Of a stretch of DNA of 45,601 nt, positions 1 through 8,051 are shown piece by piece. Under the pieces are notes generated by a model. That model was not told the DNA's origin and did no database searches. It saw nothing but the letters and a program-made list of their open reading frames with translations. The first letter of the stretch is position 1. Each line of letters begins with the position of its first letter. The stretch lies in the NCBI GenBank assembly GCA_029782135.1, contig JAKOVI010000161.1, positions 1-45,601 of the forward strand, written 5' to 3'. The position numbers and the translations under genes were made by a program. The stretch is from Bacillota bacterium (GTDB taxonomy: Bacteria > Bacillota > UBA4882 > UBA10575).

Positions 1-497
1 CGGAACGGGCTTACCGCAGCGAGGAAGATGTTTTTGCCGCTCATAACCAGGAAGAACGGAATCGCCTTTTTGGCGTACCGCCCGCTACGGTCTGGGAGAC
101 CATTGCCAATCTTGAGAAGTATCCGGAGAAAGTGGCGGTGCTGAACGAAGGCGGTGTTTTCTCCCCCAAGCTGATTAAGTCTTATTCCCTGGCGATGTTG
201 AACCAGTGGATGACCGAGTTATGTGATCGGATTCTCCCCGAGTATGCGGAGGAAATCCGGGCGATTGTGCCGTTTAACAACGATAACCCGCTGGATGCAG
301 CGCGCTGGCGCCGGATTGATGCGCTCCGGAGTGCCTTAATGAAGGACCGGATGGATTATACCTCGCTCTTTACCCGGTTGCGCCAGGCGATCGCGGCGCG
401 GAAATACGAACTAATCTCCCAGCTCCAGCTCGAAATTGAACGGAGAATGAAAGAGTTAAAACAACTTTATCTGGAATATAAGCGAAATCTCTTCTAA
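1..497 (+). CDS. C-terminal part of a glutamine-synthetase-like protein (5' end outside window)
   Basis: The reading frame is open from base 3 to the TAA at 495-497, so this is the last 164 residues of a longer protein. An internal ATG at 132 lies inside continuous coding sequence and is not the start. The C-terminus is helical and charged, ending in a segment with IERRMKELKQLYLEYKRN. From memory it resembles the C-terminal tail of long glutamine synthetases of clostridial Bacillota, which would make glutamine from glutamate, ammonia and ATP. No catalytic motif is inside the window, so the name rests on this tail alone. It is followed by a fresh promoter at 524, so it ends its own transcription unit. 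Confidence 0.5.
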   Translation, partial: ERAYRSEEDVFAAHNQEERNRLFGVPPATVWETIANLEKYPEKVAVLNEGGVFSPKLIKSYSLAMLNQWMTELCDRILPEYAEEIRAIVPFNNDNPLDAARWRRIDALRSALMKDRMDYTSLFTRLRQAIAARKYELISQLQLEIERRMKELKQLYLEYKRNLF

Positions 498-523
498 GAG
501 ACTGTCCCTTTTTATGGCGACCT

Positions 524-551
524 TTGACTTGTTAGCGTTTTTTGGTAAAAT
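524..551 (+). promoter_or_regulatory. Sigma-A promoter of the polyol dehydrogenase gene
   Basis: TTGACT (524-529) and TAAAAT (546-551) are separated by 16 bp, a near-consensus housekeeping promoter. Transcription would begin near 558, about 30 nt before the TTG start at 587. It separates the dehydrogenase gene from the upstream glutamine-synthetase-like gene. Confidence 0.75.
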
Positions 552-586
552 AAACGTGAGAGCGATGAAGGGGAGGATTAGTTGAA

Positions 587-2155
587 TTGAGGCTACTTGA
601 GCAAAGATTATTGATGGACAAGAAATTCTGGGAAGGGAAAAAGGTGGAACTGCCCAAGTTTGAGCGCGACCGCTTGCCGGTCAAGTCAATCTGTTTTTCG
701 GCGGGCAGGATGGCGTATGGACATACCGGGGATATTTTGCAGGATCTCCTCAACAATGATCCGGAGATCGGGGTTATGATCGGGGTGGAAACCTATGCCC
801 CCAAATATGTAACGGAACTGGCTGCTTCGAACTTTCTGATGACGCAGTTGGTCTTCGGCAACAAAAAAGGAGAGGTTCATCCTAAAATCATCGGGACGAT
901 TGAACGGGTGCTTTTCTTGGACGGGAACATGAATAGTCTTGGTTGGGCCAAACTCTTGGAGCTGGCCAGGGATCCCCAGGTGCAATTTGCCACGATTAAC
1001 GCGCCGGAAGGGGCTTACGGGGTGAGTTATACCGGCGGCGAATATGCCGAGCCGATCTACGATACTGTGAAAAAGGATATGGAAGAGGGGACGGTGAACT
1101 CCGACCCTGCGAAATGGACTGCTTTTGCCCGTGAAAGGTTTAAAGCCGGTTTAAATTTTGCGCTGGTCAGTTGTACGAACTTTTCAGCGAATGGTCATTA
1201 TACGGCGGCGACGGTCAAAATGATGGCCAAAGCCTGGGAGGAGAAAGGATTTGCCCCGAAGGGATTTGTGGCTTATCTCTCTGATCCCAAACGCTTTTCT
1301 TTTCCGAACTGCATGATCGACCGGATTGCCGTGCCCCCCGATGCGGAAACGACGAAAATCCTGGAAGAACTTGGGATCAGATCAAATCTGGTCGTCACCG
1401 AGAAGGCACGGTACTGGGCGGTCGAGGATCTCTTCCCGGCCGGCCGGCCTCCTTTTGAAAAGGCGGCCGGGGTTTTCATGGAAGAGAGTTATGAAGAGAT
1501 CAAAAAATATGAAGATATGAAACTCCGGATCCTCAATATGAGCCATTCCGTCATTGCCGGCCTGGGGGTTTTACTTGGCTACCGTGGACCGTATGGGATT
1601 TACCGGGCGATGCAGGACCCGGAAATTACGGCACTTATTAAAAAGATCATTTCGTTTGTCATTCAAACGATCGAGCGGCCGAAGAAGCTGGATCCGGAGA
1701 CATTTGCCCAGGATACTTTTGAACGCTTGAACAATCCGAATATTCCTGACGACCCGATGCGGATTGCCCTGAATGCTTCGGCGAAGATGCTGCCGCGCTT
1801 CCTCGATACTTACTTTGCCGCACGGGAGAAAGGCTTCAGTGAGGATGAACTTGATCCGGTTCTACTCCCGGTCGCCGGTTTCCTCCGCTATACTTTGGGC
1901 CTTGATGATCAGGGCGAAAAGTACAATCTGGAGGATGATCCGCGGAAAGAATTACTGGTCAGCTGCGGTCAAACCGCCAAGCTTGGAGAAGCGGAGTCCG
2001 CTGCGGCCTTTAAAGAACTGATTGCCTTGCCGGATGTGATGGGGAAAAACCTTTATACCTATGGGACAACCGGTGAGCGGCTGGAGAAAATGGTTGGGAG
2101 GATGCTTGAGCGTCCCGGGGCCGTCCGTGCCATCCTGAGTGAGATGGTTAAATAA
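587..2155 (+). CDS. Mannitol dehydrogenase / fructuronate reductase family oxidoreductase
   Basis: A 522-residue NAD(P)-dependent long-chain polyol dehydrogenase homologue. The family (UxuB, MtlD, mannitol 2-dehydrogenase) interconverts sugar alcohols or aldonates with keto sugars. The family signature K-x4-N-x2-H is visible as K312, N317 and H320 in KLRILNMSHS, in the C-terminal helical domain. The N-terminal nucleotide-binding loop reads FSAGRMAYGHTGDIL rather than the usual glycine-rich GxGxxxRGF form, so cofactor use may differ from characterised members. The start is TTG 587 with GGGGAGG about 10 nt upstream; an in-frame ATG at 614 has no SD. It is monocistronic, with its own promoter at 524 and a terminator at 2161. 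The substrate cannot be told from the sequence. Confidence 0.8.
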   Translation: MRLLEQRLLMDKKFWEGKKVELPKFERDRLPVKSICFSAGRMAYGHTGDILQDLLNNDPEIGVMIGVETYAPKYVTELAASNFLMTQLVFGNKKGEVHPKIIGTIERVLFLDGNMNSLGWAKLLELARDPQVQFATINAPEGAYGVSYTGGEYAEPIYDTVKKDMEEGTVNSDPAKWTAFARERFKAGLNFALVSCTNFSANGHYTAATVKMMAKAWEEKGFAPKGFVAYLSDPKRFSFPNCMIDRIAVPPDAETTKILEELGIRSNLVVTEKARYWAVEDLFPAGRPPFEKAAGVFMEESYEEIKKYEDMKLRILNMSHSVIAGLGVLLGYRGPYGIYRAMQDPEITALIKKIISFVIQTIERPKKLDPETFAQDTFERLNNPNIPDDPMRIALNASAKMLPRFLDTYFAAREKGFSEDELDPVLLPVAGFLRYTLGLDDQGEKYNLEDDPRKELLVSCGQTAKLGEAESAAAFKELIALPDVMGKNLYTYGTTGERLEKMVGRMLERPGAVRAILSEMVK

Positions 2156-2160
2156 AAAGG

Positions 2161-2190
2161 GAAAGCGGGGCATCCCGCTTTCTTTTTTTT
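2161..2190. terminator. Bidirectional intrinsic terminator
   Basis: A perfect 9-bp stem GAAAGCGGG (2161-2169) / CCCGCTTTC (2174-2182) with a 4-nt loop is followed by eight T (2183-2190). On the minus strand the same hairpin is followed by CCTTTTTATTT. It therefore serves both convergent genes, the dehydrogenase (+) and the NlpC/P60 protein (-). Confidence 0.9.
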
Positions 2191-2199
2191 AATACCTTT

Positions 2200-2616
2200 T
2201 CAGACTAATCTTCTGGCGCCTTGGAGCCGCCGTTTCCAGGCACGGGTGAGGCGGGCAACATGAACGCGCTGCCCGTTCATCACATGGAGGAAGGCGTCTT
2301 CATCCAGCATGACGCCGGCGTGGGTGATGGCGCCGCCGATCTTAAAATAGACTAAGTCCAAAGGTTTTAACGGTTCCGTTGCGAGGGAAACTTCTCTTCC
2401 AACCTGCTGAAGTCCCCGCCAGAAACGGTCCGGATCTTTTTTGTACCAGTCGAGGGTGTACTCCTGACCGTCATGATCAGGGAGGTTGATCCCTAATTTT
2501 CTATAGAAAAGGCAGAGTAAGCCCAGGCAATCTACCCCTTGACGGTCACGCCCTCCGTGGCGGTACGGAATACCGATTAAATCCTGTGCCAGTTTATAAT
2601 ATTGGTTCCGCTCCAT
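2200..2616 (-). CDS. NlpC/P60 (C40) family cysteine peptidase, single domain
   Basis: A 138-residue stand-alone NlpC/P60 domain, the fold that cleaves peptide cross-links of peptidoglycan, usually gamma-D-Glu to diamino acid. The catalytic triad is recognisable: C30 in GVDCLG, H99 in ITHAGV and H111 in FLHVMNG. There is no signal peptide and no SH3 or LysM domain. The protein starts directly at the catalytic domain, as phage tail-tip peptidases and some cytoplasmic cell-wall recycling enzymes do. No phage genes are nearby. The ATG at 2616 is preceded by AAGGAAAGG on the minus strand. Whether it acts on recycled muropeptides or reaches the wall is not visible. Confidence 0.85.
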   Translation of the reverse strand: MERNQYYKLAQDLIGIPYRHGGRDRQGVDCLGLLCLFYRKLGINLPDHDGQEYTLDWYKKDPDRFWRGLQQVGREVSLATEPLKPLDLVYFKIGGAITHAGVMLDEDAFLHVMNGQRVHVARLTRAWKRRLQGARRLV

Positions 2617-2717
2617 TCTTCGGTCCTTTCCTTGACCGCTGCTCCGCTAGGTCTAAACTGAAAGCGCGGTGCTGCAGCGGCTTTTCAACAATATATGAAA
2701 GCGGAACCCAATTGTTG

Positions 2718-2921
2718 TCAGAGTAAAGTTAAATAAATGAAGATCGTTTTCCGGTAACAGTCTTCATATAAGCGATCCCGGTTCCAGTGGGGGAAAGCTT
2801 TGAGACTGGCCAAATAGAGAAGAAGAGTCGCTGTGCGGAGCTTTCCTTGATAGAGATAGCGAAGATATTTAAGCAGATCAAAATCGGTAACCTGTGATAT
2901 GGTTTCGATCGAGATTGACAT
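2718..2921 (-). CDS. Small hypothetical protein (67 aa)
   Basis: A 67-residue reading frame starting MSISIETISQVTDFDLLKYL. The ATG at 2921 has a strong upstream SD (AAAGGGGTGGAG) on the minus strand, the main reason to accept it. The product is rich in Leu and Tyr with basic residues and has no obvious membrane helix or known motif. It lies about 100 bp upstream of the NlpC/P60 gene on the same strand and could be co-transcribed. The interval between them (2617-2717) shows no clear promoter. I do not recognise the family. A longer frame on the opposite strand over the same bases (2899-3174) has no convincing SD. Confidence 0.45.
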   Translation of the reverse strand: MSISIETISQVTDFDLLKYLRYLYQGKLRTATLLLYLASLKAFPHWNRDRLYEDCYRKTIFIYLTLL

Positions 2922-3173
2922 TCTTCTCCACCCCTTTCGCGCAAAACTTCCGGCCGGTCAAGTTGATCATGGACAAGCCTGGTACGGTATTATGATATGT
3001 TCAAAGGAGATAAAGTATTACCAAAAAATAACCGGCAGGGAATTAATTGTCAGCTTTTGGTTATCCTTGATCGTAGGATTAACGGTCAAGGGGGAGGGGA
3101 AAACCGCCTTTTGTCGAAACTGTTGTACAGATCGTTGTCCGTATGGGTTGACTGAGCAAAGAGGGGGCTTGTG

Positions 3174-4079
3174 ATGAAGCATATTGTCAGTGTAAGCCTC
3201 GGCTCCTCCACACGTGACCACCGGGTCGTCATGGAACTTTTGGGTGAAGAATATGTCATTGAACGGGTTGGAATGGATGGGGACTTGGAAAAACTGAAGG
3301 CAACTATTGGGCGATTGGACGGTAAGGTGGATGCGCTGGGGCTGGGTGGAATAACGATGTTCTTCCCGGTCGGGGCGAAAACGTATTTTCTACGGAGCGC
3401 CAGGCCGTTGATGTGCGCCGCAAAGCAGACGCCGATTGTCGATGGAACAGAACTTAAAATGGTCTTGGAGAAAAAGGTGATTTTGGATCTGGACCGTGAG
3501 GGGAGCGTGCCCATCAAGGGGAAAAAAGTCTTGCTGACCGTGGCTTTTGACCGGTATAGTATGGCGCAGGCTTTTGCCGAACTTGGTTGCGATTTGCGTT
3601 GCGGTGATTTAGTCTTCTCCTTTGGGTTGCCATTTTTAATCCCAAGTTTTAAGGCTTTTCACCGGGTAGCCAGAATTCTGGCGCCGCTGGTTTGTCTTCT
3701 CCCTTTTCACCTGCTCTATCCGACCGGCAAGAAAGAGGAGTATGTTGAAGACCCGCAAAAATACGCCCATTATTATCAGGAACAAGATATTATCGCCGGT
3801 GATTACCTTTATATCCAACGGTTTATGCCCGATGATTTGCAAGGAAAAGTAATTATCACCAATACGGTTACCGCGCAGAATATCGAGGACTTAAAGGCCC
3901 GCGGCGTTAAGACACTAGTGACGACCACCCCCAACATGGGCGGGCGTTCGTTCGGCAATAATCTGATCCAAGCGGTGATCGTGGCTGCTTTGGGTAAGCG
4001 GCCGCATGAGATTACGGGTGAGGAGTACCTGGCGATGCTCGAAAAGTTAGGTTTTAACCCCCGGGTGGAGAATCTGTAA
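3174..4079 (+). CDS. Conserved protein of the family usually labelled quinate 5-dehydrogenase
   Basis: A 301-residue protein beginning MKHIVSVSLGSSTRDHRVV. It resembles a family common in clostridial Bacillota that databases often name quinate 5-dehydrogenase. The GSS-x-RDHRV start, the DALGLGGIT segment and the VTTTPNMGGRSFGNN segment look like family hallmarks. I see no clear GxGxxG Rossmann loop and no shikimate-dehydrogenase Lys/Asp pair, so the enzymatic name is doubtful. The start is taken at ATG 3174 rather than GTG 3171 because GAGGGGG (3161-3167) sits about 7 nt upstream. About 20 bp separate it from the ABC importer genes, so it may be the first gene of that operon, but a functional link is unproven. 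Confidence 0.6.
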   Translation: MKHIVSVSLGSSTRDHRVVMELLGEEYVIERVGMDGDLEKLKATIGRLDGKVDALGLGGITMFFPVGAKTYFLRSARPLMCAAKQTPIVDGTELKMVLEKKVILDLDREGSVPIKGKKVLLTVAFDRYSMAQAFAELGCDLRCGDLVFSFGLPFLIPSFKAFHRVARILAPLVCLLPFHLLYPTGKKEEYVEDPQKYAHYYQEQDIIAGDYLYIQRFMPDDLQGKVIITNTVTAQNIEDLKARGVKTLVTTTPNMGGRSFGNNLIQAVIVAALGKRPHEITGEEYLAMLEKLGFNPRVENL

Positions 4080-4101
4080 GCAGCAACGGAGGCATCAAGG
4101 A

Positions 4102-5007
4102 TTGAAGAAGTTACCTGGTACGCAAAGAAATTCGTTGTTCGTTCTCTTCTTTCTTCTCATCATGGTCATCAGCAACAGTTCCACCGGCGCGGGGAAGTAT
4201 CCATTGGTCATCCGGGACCAATTTGGCCGTCCCGTGATGATCAATAGCCTGCCGCAACGGATCGTTTCGGGTTCGCCCGGCAACACGGAACTCCTTTTTG
4301 CCTTGGGATTGGGGGAACGGGTGGTGGGGGTCACCGATTGGTGCGACTTTCCGCCGGCGGCCAAAAGCAAAGCGCGGATCGGCAGTATCGCCCCATTGAA
4401 CATCGAAAAGGTGTTGTCGCTCCGGCCCGATCTGGTCCTGGCCTGTAATTTAAACGGCAAAGAACCGGTGGAAAAACTGACGGAACTGGGGGTTCCCACC
4501 TTTGCCCTTAACCCGGTCTCCTTTGCGGAGATTATCGAGGCGGTCAGCCTGGTCGGTCAGATCACCGGCCAAGAGGAGCAGGCGGCCGAACTGGCAGCGA
4601 CTTTTACGCGTACGCTGGACCAGGTAAAACAGAAAGGGCAAACAATGGGGAGACCGATGAAGGTCTTCATTGCGATCGGCGACGATTTACAGGACCTGTG
4701 GACCGCCGGCCGCGGGACTTTTCTGGATGAAGCGGTCGCGCTGTGCGGGGGAGAGAATATTGCCGCCGGGCTTGGTTTCAGCTGGGGACGCCTGGGAATG
4801 GAATATATCTTGAAAATGGATCCCGATCTGATCCTGACTGAACTTGACCCCCAAGTTTTTTTGGCGGATCCCTTTTTCCGTGCGTTGACGGCCGGGCGCA
4901 AACGCCAGATCTATCAGATTGATGTTGACCTCTTTTCGCGGCCGGGGCCGCGCTTACTTGAGGCTTTAAACGAGTTGGTTCAGATTTTTGAGCAGGTGGC
5001 CAGATGA
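4102..5007 (+). CDS. Cobalamin/siderophore-type ABC transporter substrate-binding protein (BtuF/FecB-like)
   Basis: A 301-residue periplasmic-binding protein of the helical-backbone class that captures corrinoids, haem or ferric siderophores and hands them to a BtuC/FecD permease. Residues 10-28 form a hydrophobic export signal. The mature part starts with the family pattern DQFGRPV and then RIVSGSPGNTELLFALGLG. There is no lipobox cysteine after the signal helix, so the protein should be soluble and secreted rather than lipid-anchored. That is unusual for a monoderm Bacillota importer but normal for a periplasm. The start is TTG 4102 with GGAGG (4088-4092) 9 nt upstream. Its stop overlaps the permease start (ATGA). 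The ligand cannot be read from the sequence. Confidence 0.85.
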   Translation: MKKLPGTQRNSLFVLFFLLIMVISNSSTGAGKYPLVIRDQFGRPVMINSLPQRIVSGSPGNTELLFALGLGERVVGVTDWCDFPPAAKSKARIGSIAPLNIEKVLSLRPDLVLACNLNGKEPVEKLTELGVPTFALNPVSFAEIIEAVSLVGQITGQEEQAAELAATFTRTLDQVKQKGQTMGRPMKVFIAIGDDLQDLWTAGRGTFLDEAVALCGGENIAAGLGFSWGRLGMEYILKMDPDLILTELDPQVFLADPFFRALTAGRKRQIYQIDVDLFSRPGPRLLEALNELVQIFEQVAR

Positions 5008-6074
5008 ATGTGAAAATGACGAAGCGATCTTGCCCGGTTCAACGGAGACCATTATCCTTCTGGCTGGCGGTTTTAGTGCTGCTGTTGGTCTTCCTGTCCT
5101 GCGCCGCGTTGGCCTTGGGCCCCGCCCGGCTGAGCGTGGCCAATGTCCTGCAGGCGATCCTCGGCTCAACTCCCTTGGGGAAGCGTTTTTTCCCCGGGGA
5201 AATTGATCCCCTTACCCAAAAGATCCTCTTCGAATTAAGGCTTCCCCGGATCATCCTTGCCATCCTGGTGGGCGCCGCCCTTGCCGTGGCCGGGGTTGTT
5301 TTTCAGGGTCTTTTCCGCAATCCACTGGCCGACCCCTATATCTTAGGGGCTTCCTCCGGCGCGGCTTTCGGGGCGGCGATCGCACTGGTCTCAGGTTCCA
5401 GGCTGCTTCTTTTCGGACTGGGTGCCCGTCCGCTCTTCGCCTTTGCCGGCACCTTGCTGACGACGGTCCTGGTGTACCGGATTACCGGGAAAAGCGGGCG
5501 TTCTTCCATTACGACTTTACTCCTTGCGGGGATTGCTGTCAGTGCGTTTATCTCCGCGTTGACCACCCTCCTGCTCTACTTTTACCAGGAAGAACTGGGA
5601 AGGGTCATCTTCTGGACGCTCGGCGGTTTTTCCTATACCCGCTGGGGGGAAGTGCAAGTTGTCTTGCCCTATCTCATTTCCGGTTTTGCCTTGGCCTACC
5701 GGTATGTCCGGGAACTCAACCTTCTTTTATTAGGTGAGGAGAAAGCCCACCAACTTGGCTTGGATGTTGTGAGGCTGCAAAGATCTTTATTGTTTGCCGC
5801 CTCCTTGCTCGTTGCGGCGGCGGTCAGTGTCGCCGGCACGATCGGCTTTGTCGGTCTGGTTGTTCCGCATGTCATGCGCTTGTTGTTGGGTCCGGACCAT
5901 CGTTCTCTCCTTCCCTTATCGGCCTTGGCCGGCGGAGTCTTTCTCCTGGCCGCCGATACTCTGGCCCGGATGCTCCTCGCCCCGGTTGAACTGCCGGTCG
6001 GGATTTTAACCTCTTTTGTCGGGGGCCCCTTCTTCCTCTATTTATTACGGAATAACCGGAGGATCATGCATTGA
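5004..6074 (+). CDS. FecCD/BtuC-family ABC transporter permease
   Basis: A 356-residue integral membrane protein with about ten hydrophobic helices, the transmembrane half of a vitamin B12/iron-complex importer. Family features include LRLPRIILAILVGAALAVAGVV near residue 75, the GLGxxxGASSGA-type segment (ILGASSGAAFGAA), and the C-terminal GFVGLVVPHVMRLLLGPDH segment that contacts the ATPase. The start overlaps the binding-protein stop by 4 nt (ATGA at 5004-5007), implying translational coupling; the local SD is weak. The ATPase follows 16 nt downstream, so the three genes form one operon. Confidence 0.93.
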   Translation: MNVKMTKRSCPVQRRPLSFWLAVLVLLLVFLSCAALALGPARLSVANVLQAILGSTPLGKRFFPGEIDPLTQKILFELRLPRIILAILVGAALAVAGVVFQGLFRNPLADPYILGASSGAAFGAAIALVSGSRLLLFGLGARPLFAFAGTLLTTVLVYRITGKSGRSSITTLLLAGIAVSAFISALTTLLLYFYQEELGRVIFWTLGGFSYTRWGEVQVVLPYLISGFALAYRYVRELNLLLLGEEKAHQLGLDVVRLQRSLLFAASLLVAAAVSVAGTIGFVGLVVPHVMRLLLGPDHRSLLPLSALAGGVFLLAADTLARMLLAPVELPVGILTSFVGGPFFLYLLRNNRRIMH

Positions 6075-6090
6075 AAGGTAGGTTACCAAC

Positions 6091-6963
6091 GTGTTTTTAA
6101 GTAACTTGCTGTCTTCCAAGTTCAAGGCAACCGGAGATGAAATGGTGAAACCGGAGGATGATTGCCCGGAAATTGAGCTGCAAGAGGTCTCATTTGCCTA
6201 TGGGGAAGAAACAATCCTTTCCCGGATCAGTTTTACCGTGCCGAAGCGGGGTTTTACCGGCCTGATCGGGCCGAACGGCTCCGGGAAGACTACCTTGCTT
6301 AAATGTCTGGACAAGACCTTGACGCCGACTGCCGGCCGGATTTTGCTGGCAGGAAAGGATTTAATGCAGATTGACCTGAAAACGCTGGCACGGATGGTCG
6401 GGGTGGTTCCGCAGCAATGGGAGGTTGATTTTGCCTTTTCGGTGTGGGAAATCGTGATGATGGGGCGTTATCCTTTTCTTTCCCCTTTTGCCAGGGAAAG
6501 CAGGGAAGACCGGGCGATTGGGCGTGCGGCAATGGAAGCCACCAACACCTTGGCCTTCGCCGACCGGCCGGTTACCGAGTTGAGCGGGGGCGAACGGCAA
6601 CGGGTCCTGGTGGCGCAAGCCCTGGCGCAGAAACCTGAATTACTCCTGCTGGACGAACCAACTTCCCACCTTGATATCAATCATACCCTGGAACTCTGTG
6701 AATTATTAAAAAAGCTCCAGCGGAGTGAGAACTTAACCATCCTGGCGGTCTTTCATGACCTGAATCTGGCTGCCCGGTACTGCGATCAGCTGGTCTTGTT
6801 GAACGAGGGGAAAGTATATGCCTGCGGTGCGCCGGAGCAGGTGCTGAGCACGGAAAACCTCGAAGCGGTTTTTGGCGTTCGGGTCCGGCTCCGGCCGGAG
6901 ACGGAGACGGGACGGCCCACGATCATCTTTTTGCCGAAAACAGAGCCGGAGGTTGAAAGTTAA
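6091..6963 (+). CDS. ABC transporter ATP-binding protein (BtuD/FecE-like)
   Basis: A 290-residue ATPase that powers the importer. Walker A is GPNGSGKTT (from residue 60), the signature is LSGGERQ, Walker B is LLLLDEPTSHLD and the H-loop is VFHDLN. Sequence similarity is to the iron-siderophore/cobalamin importer ATPases. GTG 6091 has AAAGGTAGG upstream and is used here. An in-frame ATG at 6142, with GGAG 5 nt upstream, would remove 17 residues that are atypical for the family and is a real alternative. It is the last gene of the importer operon; the rpsB promoter begins 9 bp after its stop. Confidence 0.93.
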   Translation: MFLSNLLSSKFKATGDEMVKPEDDCPEIELQEVSFAYGEETILSRISFTVPKRGFTGLIGPNGSGKTTLLKCLDKTLTPTAGRILLAGKDLMQIDLKTLARMVGVVPQQWEVDFAFSVWEIVMMGRYPFLSPFARESREDRAIGRAAMEATNTLAFADRPVTELSGGERQRVLVAQALAQKPELLLLDEPTSHLDINHTLELCELLKKLQRSENLTILAVFHDLNLAARYCDQLVLLNEGKVYACGAPEQVLSTENLEAVFGVRVRLRPETETGRPTIIFLPKTEPEVES

Positions 6964-6971
6964 AGAATTTC

Positions 6972-7000
6972 TTGTCAGAAAATCACGAGCATGGTATACT
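6972..7000 (+). promoter_or_regulatory. Extended -10 sigma-A promoter of rpsB-tsf
   Basis: TTGTCA (6972-6977) and TATACT (6995-7000) are 17 bp apart, and TG sits one base upstream of the -10 (TGGTATACT), making an extended -10. The same TGGTATACT string occurs in the infC promoter (26346-26354). The predicted start near 7007 leaves a leader of about 107 nt before rpsB. Confidence 0.85.
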
Positions 7001-7029
7001 AATATCTGGTGTTTATTACACACGCTTTT

Positions 7030-7093
7030 GGACCTGGGGCCGGGTGCCCGTCAGGGTTGGTCCGGGGAGGAAGAAAGCGGAGGAAAAACCGGA
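7030..7093 (+). promoter_or_regulatory. Structured rpsB leader with alternative pairings
   Basis: GGACC (7030-7034) can pair with GGTCC (7059-7063), closing over an inner GGGC (7037-7040) / GCCC (7046-7049) stem. The bases TCCGG (7061-7065) can instead pair with CCGGA (7089-7093), just upstream of the rpsB SD at 7100. The two pairings exclude each other. This fits an autoregulatory r-protein leader, but it is inferred from base pairing only. Confidence 0.35.
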
Positions 7094-7113
7094 CAGAAGG
7101 GAGGTGACCTGAT

Positions 7114-7926
7114 ATGGCAGTGATCTCTATGAAACAGCTCTTGGAAGCAGGGGTTCATTTCGGTCACCAGACGAGACGTTGGAATCCGAAAATGGCGCCG
7201 TATATTTTTACGGAGCGGAATGGCATCTACATTATCGACCTGCAGAAAACCGTAAAAATGGTCGAGGAAGCCTATAATTTCATCCGTGAAGTCGCCGCGA
7301 ACGGGGGTACCATTTTATTTGTGGGAACCAAGAAGCAGGCGCAGGAGGCCATTCGGGAAGAGGCGATCCGTTGCGGCATGTACTATGTCTCCCAGCGTTG
7401 GCTGGGTGGAATGCTGACGAACTTCCGGACGATCCGTTCACGGGTGGAGCGCCTCAAGAAGATCGAACAAATGGCAGAGGATGGTTCGTATTCGGTTCTG
7501 CCCAAAAAAGAAGTTCTCCAGTTGGAGAAGGAACGGGAGCGGCTGGAGAAGTTTTTGAGCGGTGTGAAGGAGATGAACCGTCTACCGGATGCCCTGTTTG
7601 TGGTCGATCCGCGGAAAGAACGGATTGCGATCGCCGAAGCGCGCAAACTTGATATTCCGATTGTGGCGATTGTTGACACCAACTGCGATCCGGACGAAGT
7701 GGATTATGTGATTCCCGGGAATGATGATGCCATCCGGGCCGTGCGTCTGCTCTCCGCGAAGATGGCTGATGCGGTCATCGAAGGCCGTCAGGGAGAACAA
7801 CTCTCCGAGGCGGTAACCGATACTGAGGAAGCCGACCAAGCGACGGTGGAGAGCATGCTGGAAACGGAGCCGATGGCTGAGGAGGATTCCCCGGCCGCCG
7901 AAGAGTTTGAAGCGGTGGAGGATTAA
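7114..7926 (+). CDS. rpsB: 30S ribosomal protein S2
   Basis: A 270-residue S2, a late-assembling protein of the small subunit that helps dock S1-type proteins. The N-terminus [20 protein letters not shown] and the segment [20 protein letters not shown] are diagnostic, as is [19 protein letters not shown]. The last 45 residues are an acidic tail, longer than in most S2 proteins. GGAGGTGA (7100-7107) is 6 nt before the ATG. The gene is followed by tsf, the usual arrangement, after a 125-bp spacer with no obvious terminator. Confidence 0.98.
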   Translation: MAVISMKQLLEAGVHFGHQTRRWNPKMAPYIFTERNGIYIIDLQKTVKMVEEAYNFIREVAANGGTILFVGTKKQAQEAIREEAIRCGMYYVSQRWLGGMLTNFRTIRSRVERLKKIEQMAEDGSYSVLPKKEVLQLEKERERLEKFLSGVKEMNRLPDALFVVDPRKERIAIAEARKLDIPIVAIVDTNCDPDEVDYVIPGNDDAIRAVRLLSAKMADAVIEGRQGEQLSEAVTDTEEADQATVESMLETEPMAEEDSPAAEEFEAVED

Positions 7927-8051
7927 GGAATGAAGGGGTGAGCGGCAGGGTTGAAAAGCCTTTCCCTCCCCCTTTTTTTAAGCCTCTGAATGGGGAATGC
8001 TTTAAAAGCGATGAAATGAAGAGAAAAGAAGAAAGAAGTGGAGGAATGAGC

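Noticed and set aside
2922-3173. Cobalamin riboswitch upstream of the BtuFCD-like operon
   Set aside because: No B12-box-like GCCACTG element or the expected large structure was found in the 250 bp before the first gene.
2899-3174. 91-codon plus-strand reading frame with a Cys cluster
   Set aside because: It has no SD, overlaps the better-supported minus-strand 67-aa gene and reads into the SD of the next gene.
7938-8051. N-terminal extension of EF-Ts from an upstream GTG
   Set aside because: The extension is not conserved, and GGAGG points to ATG 8052.
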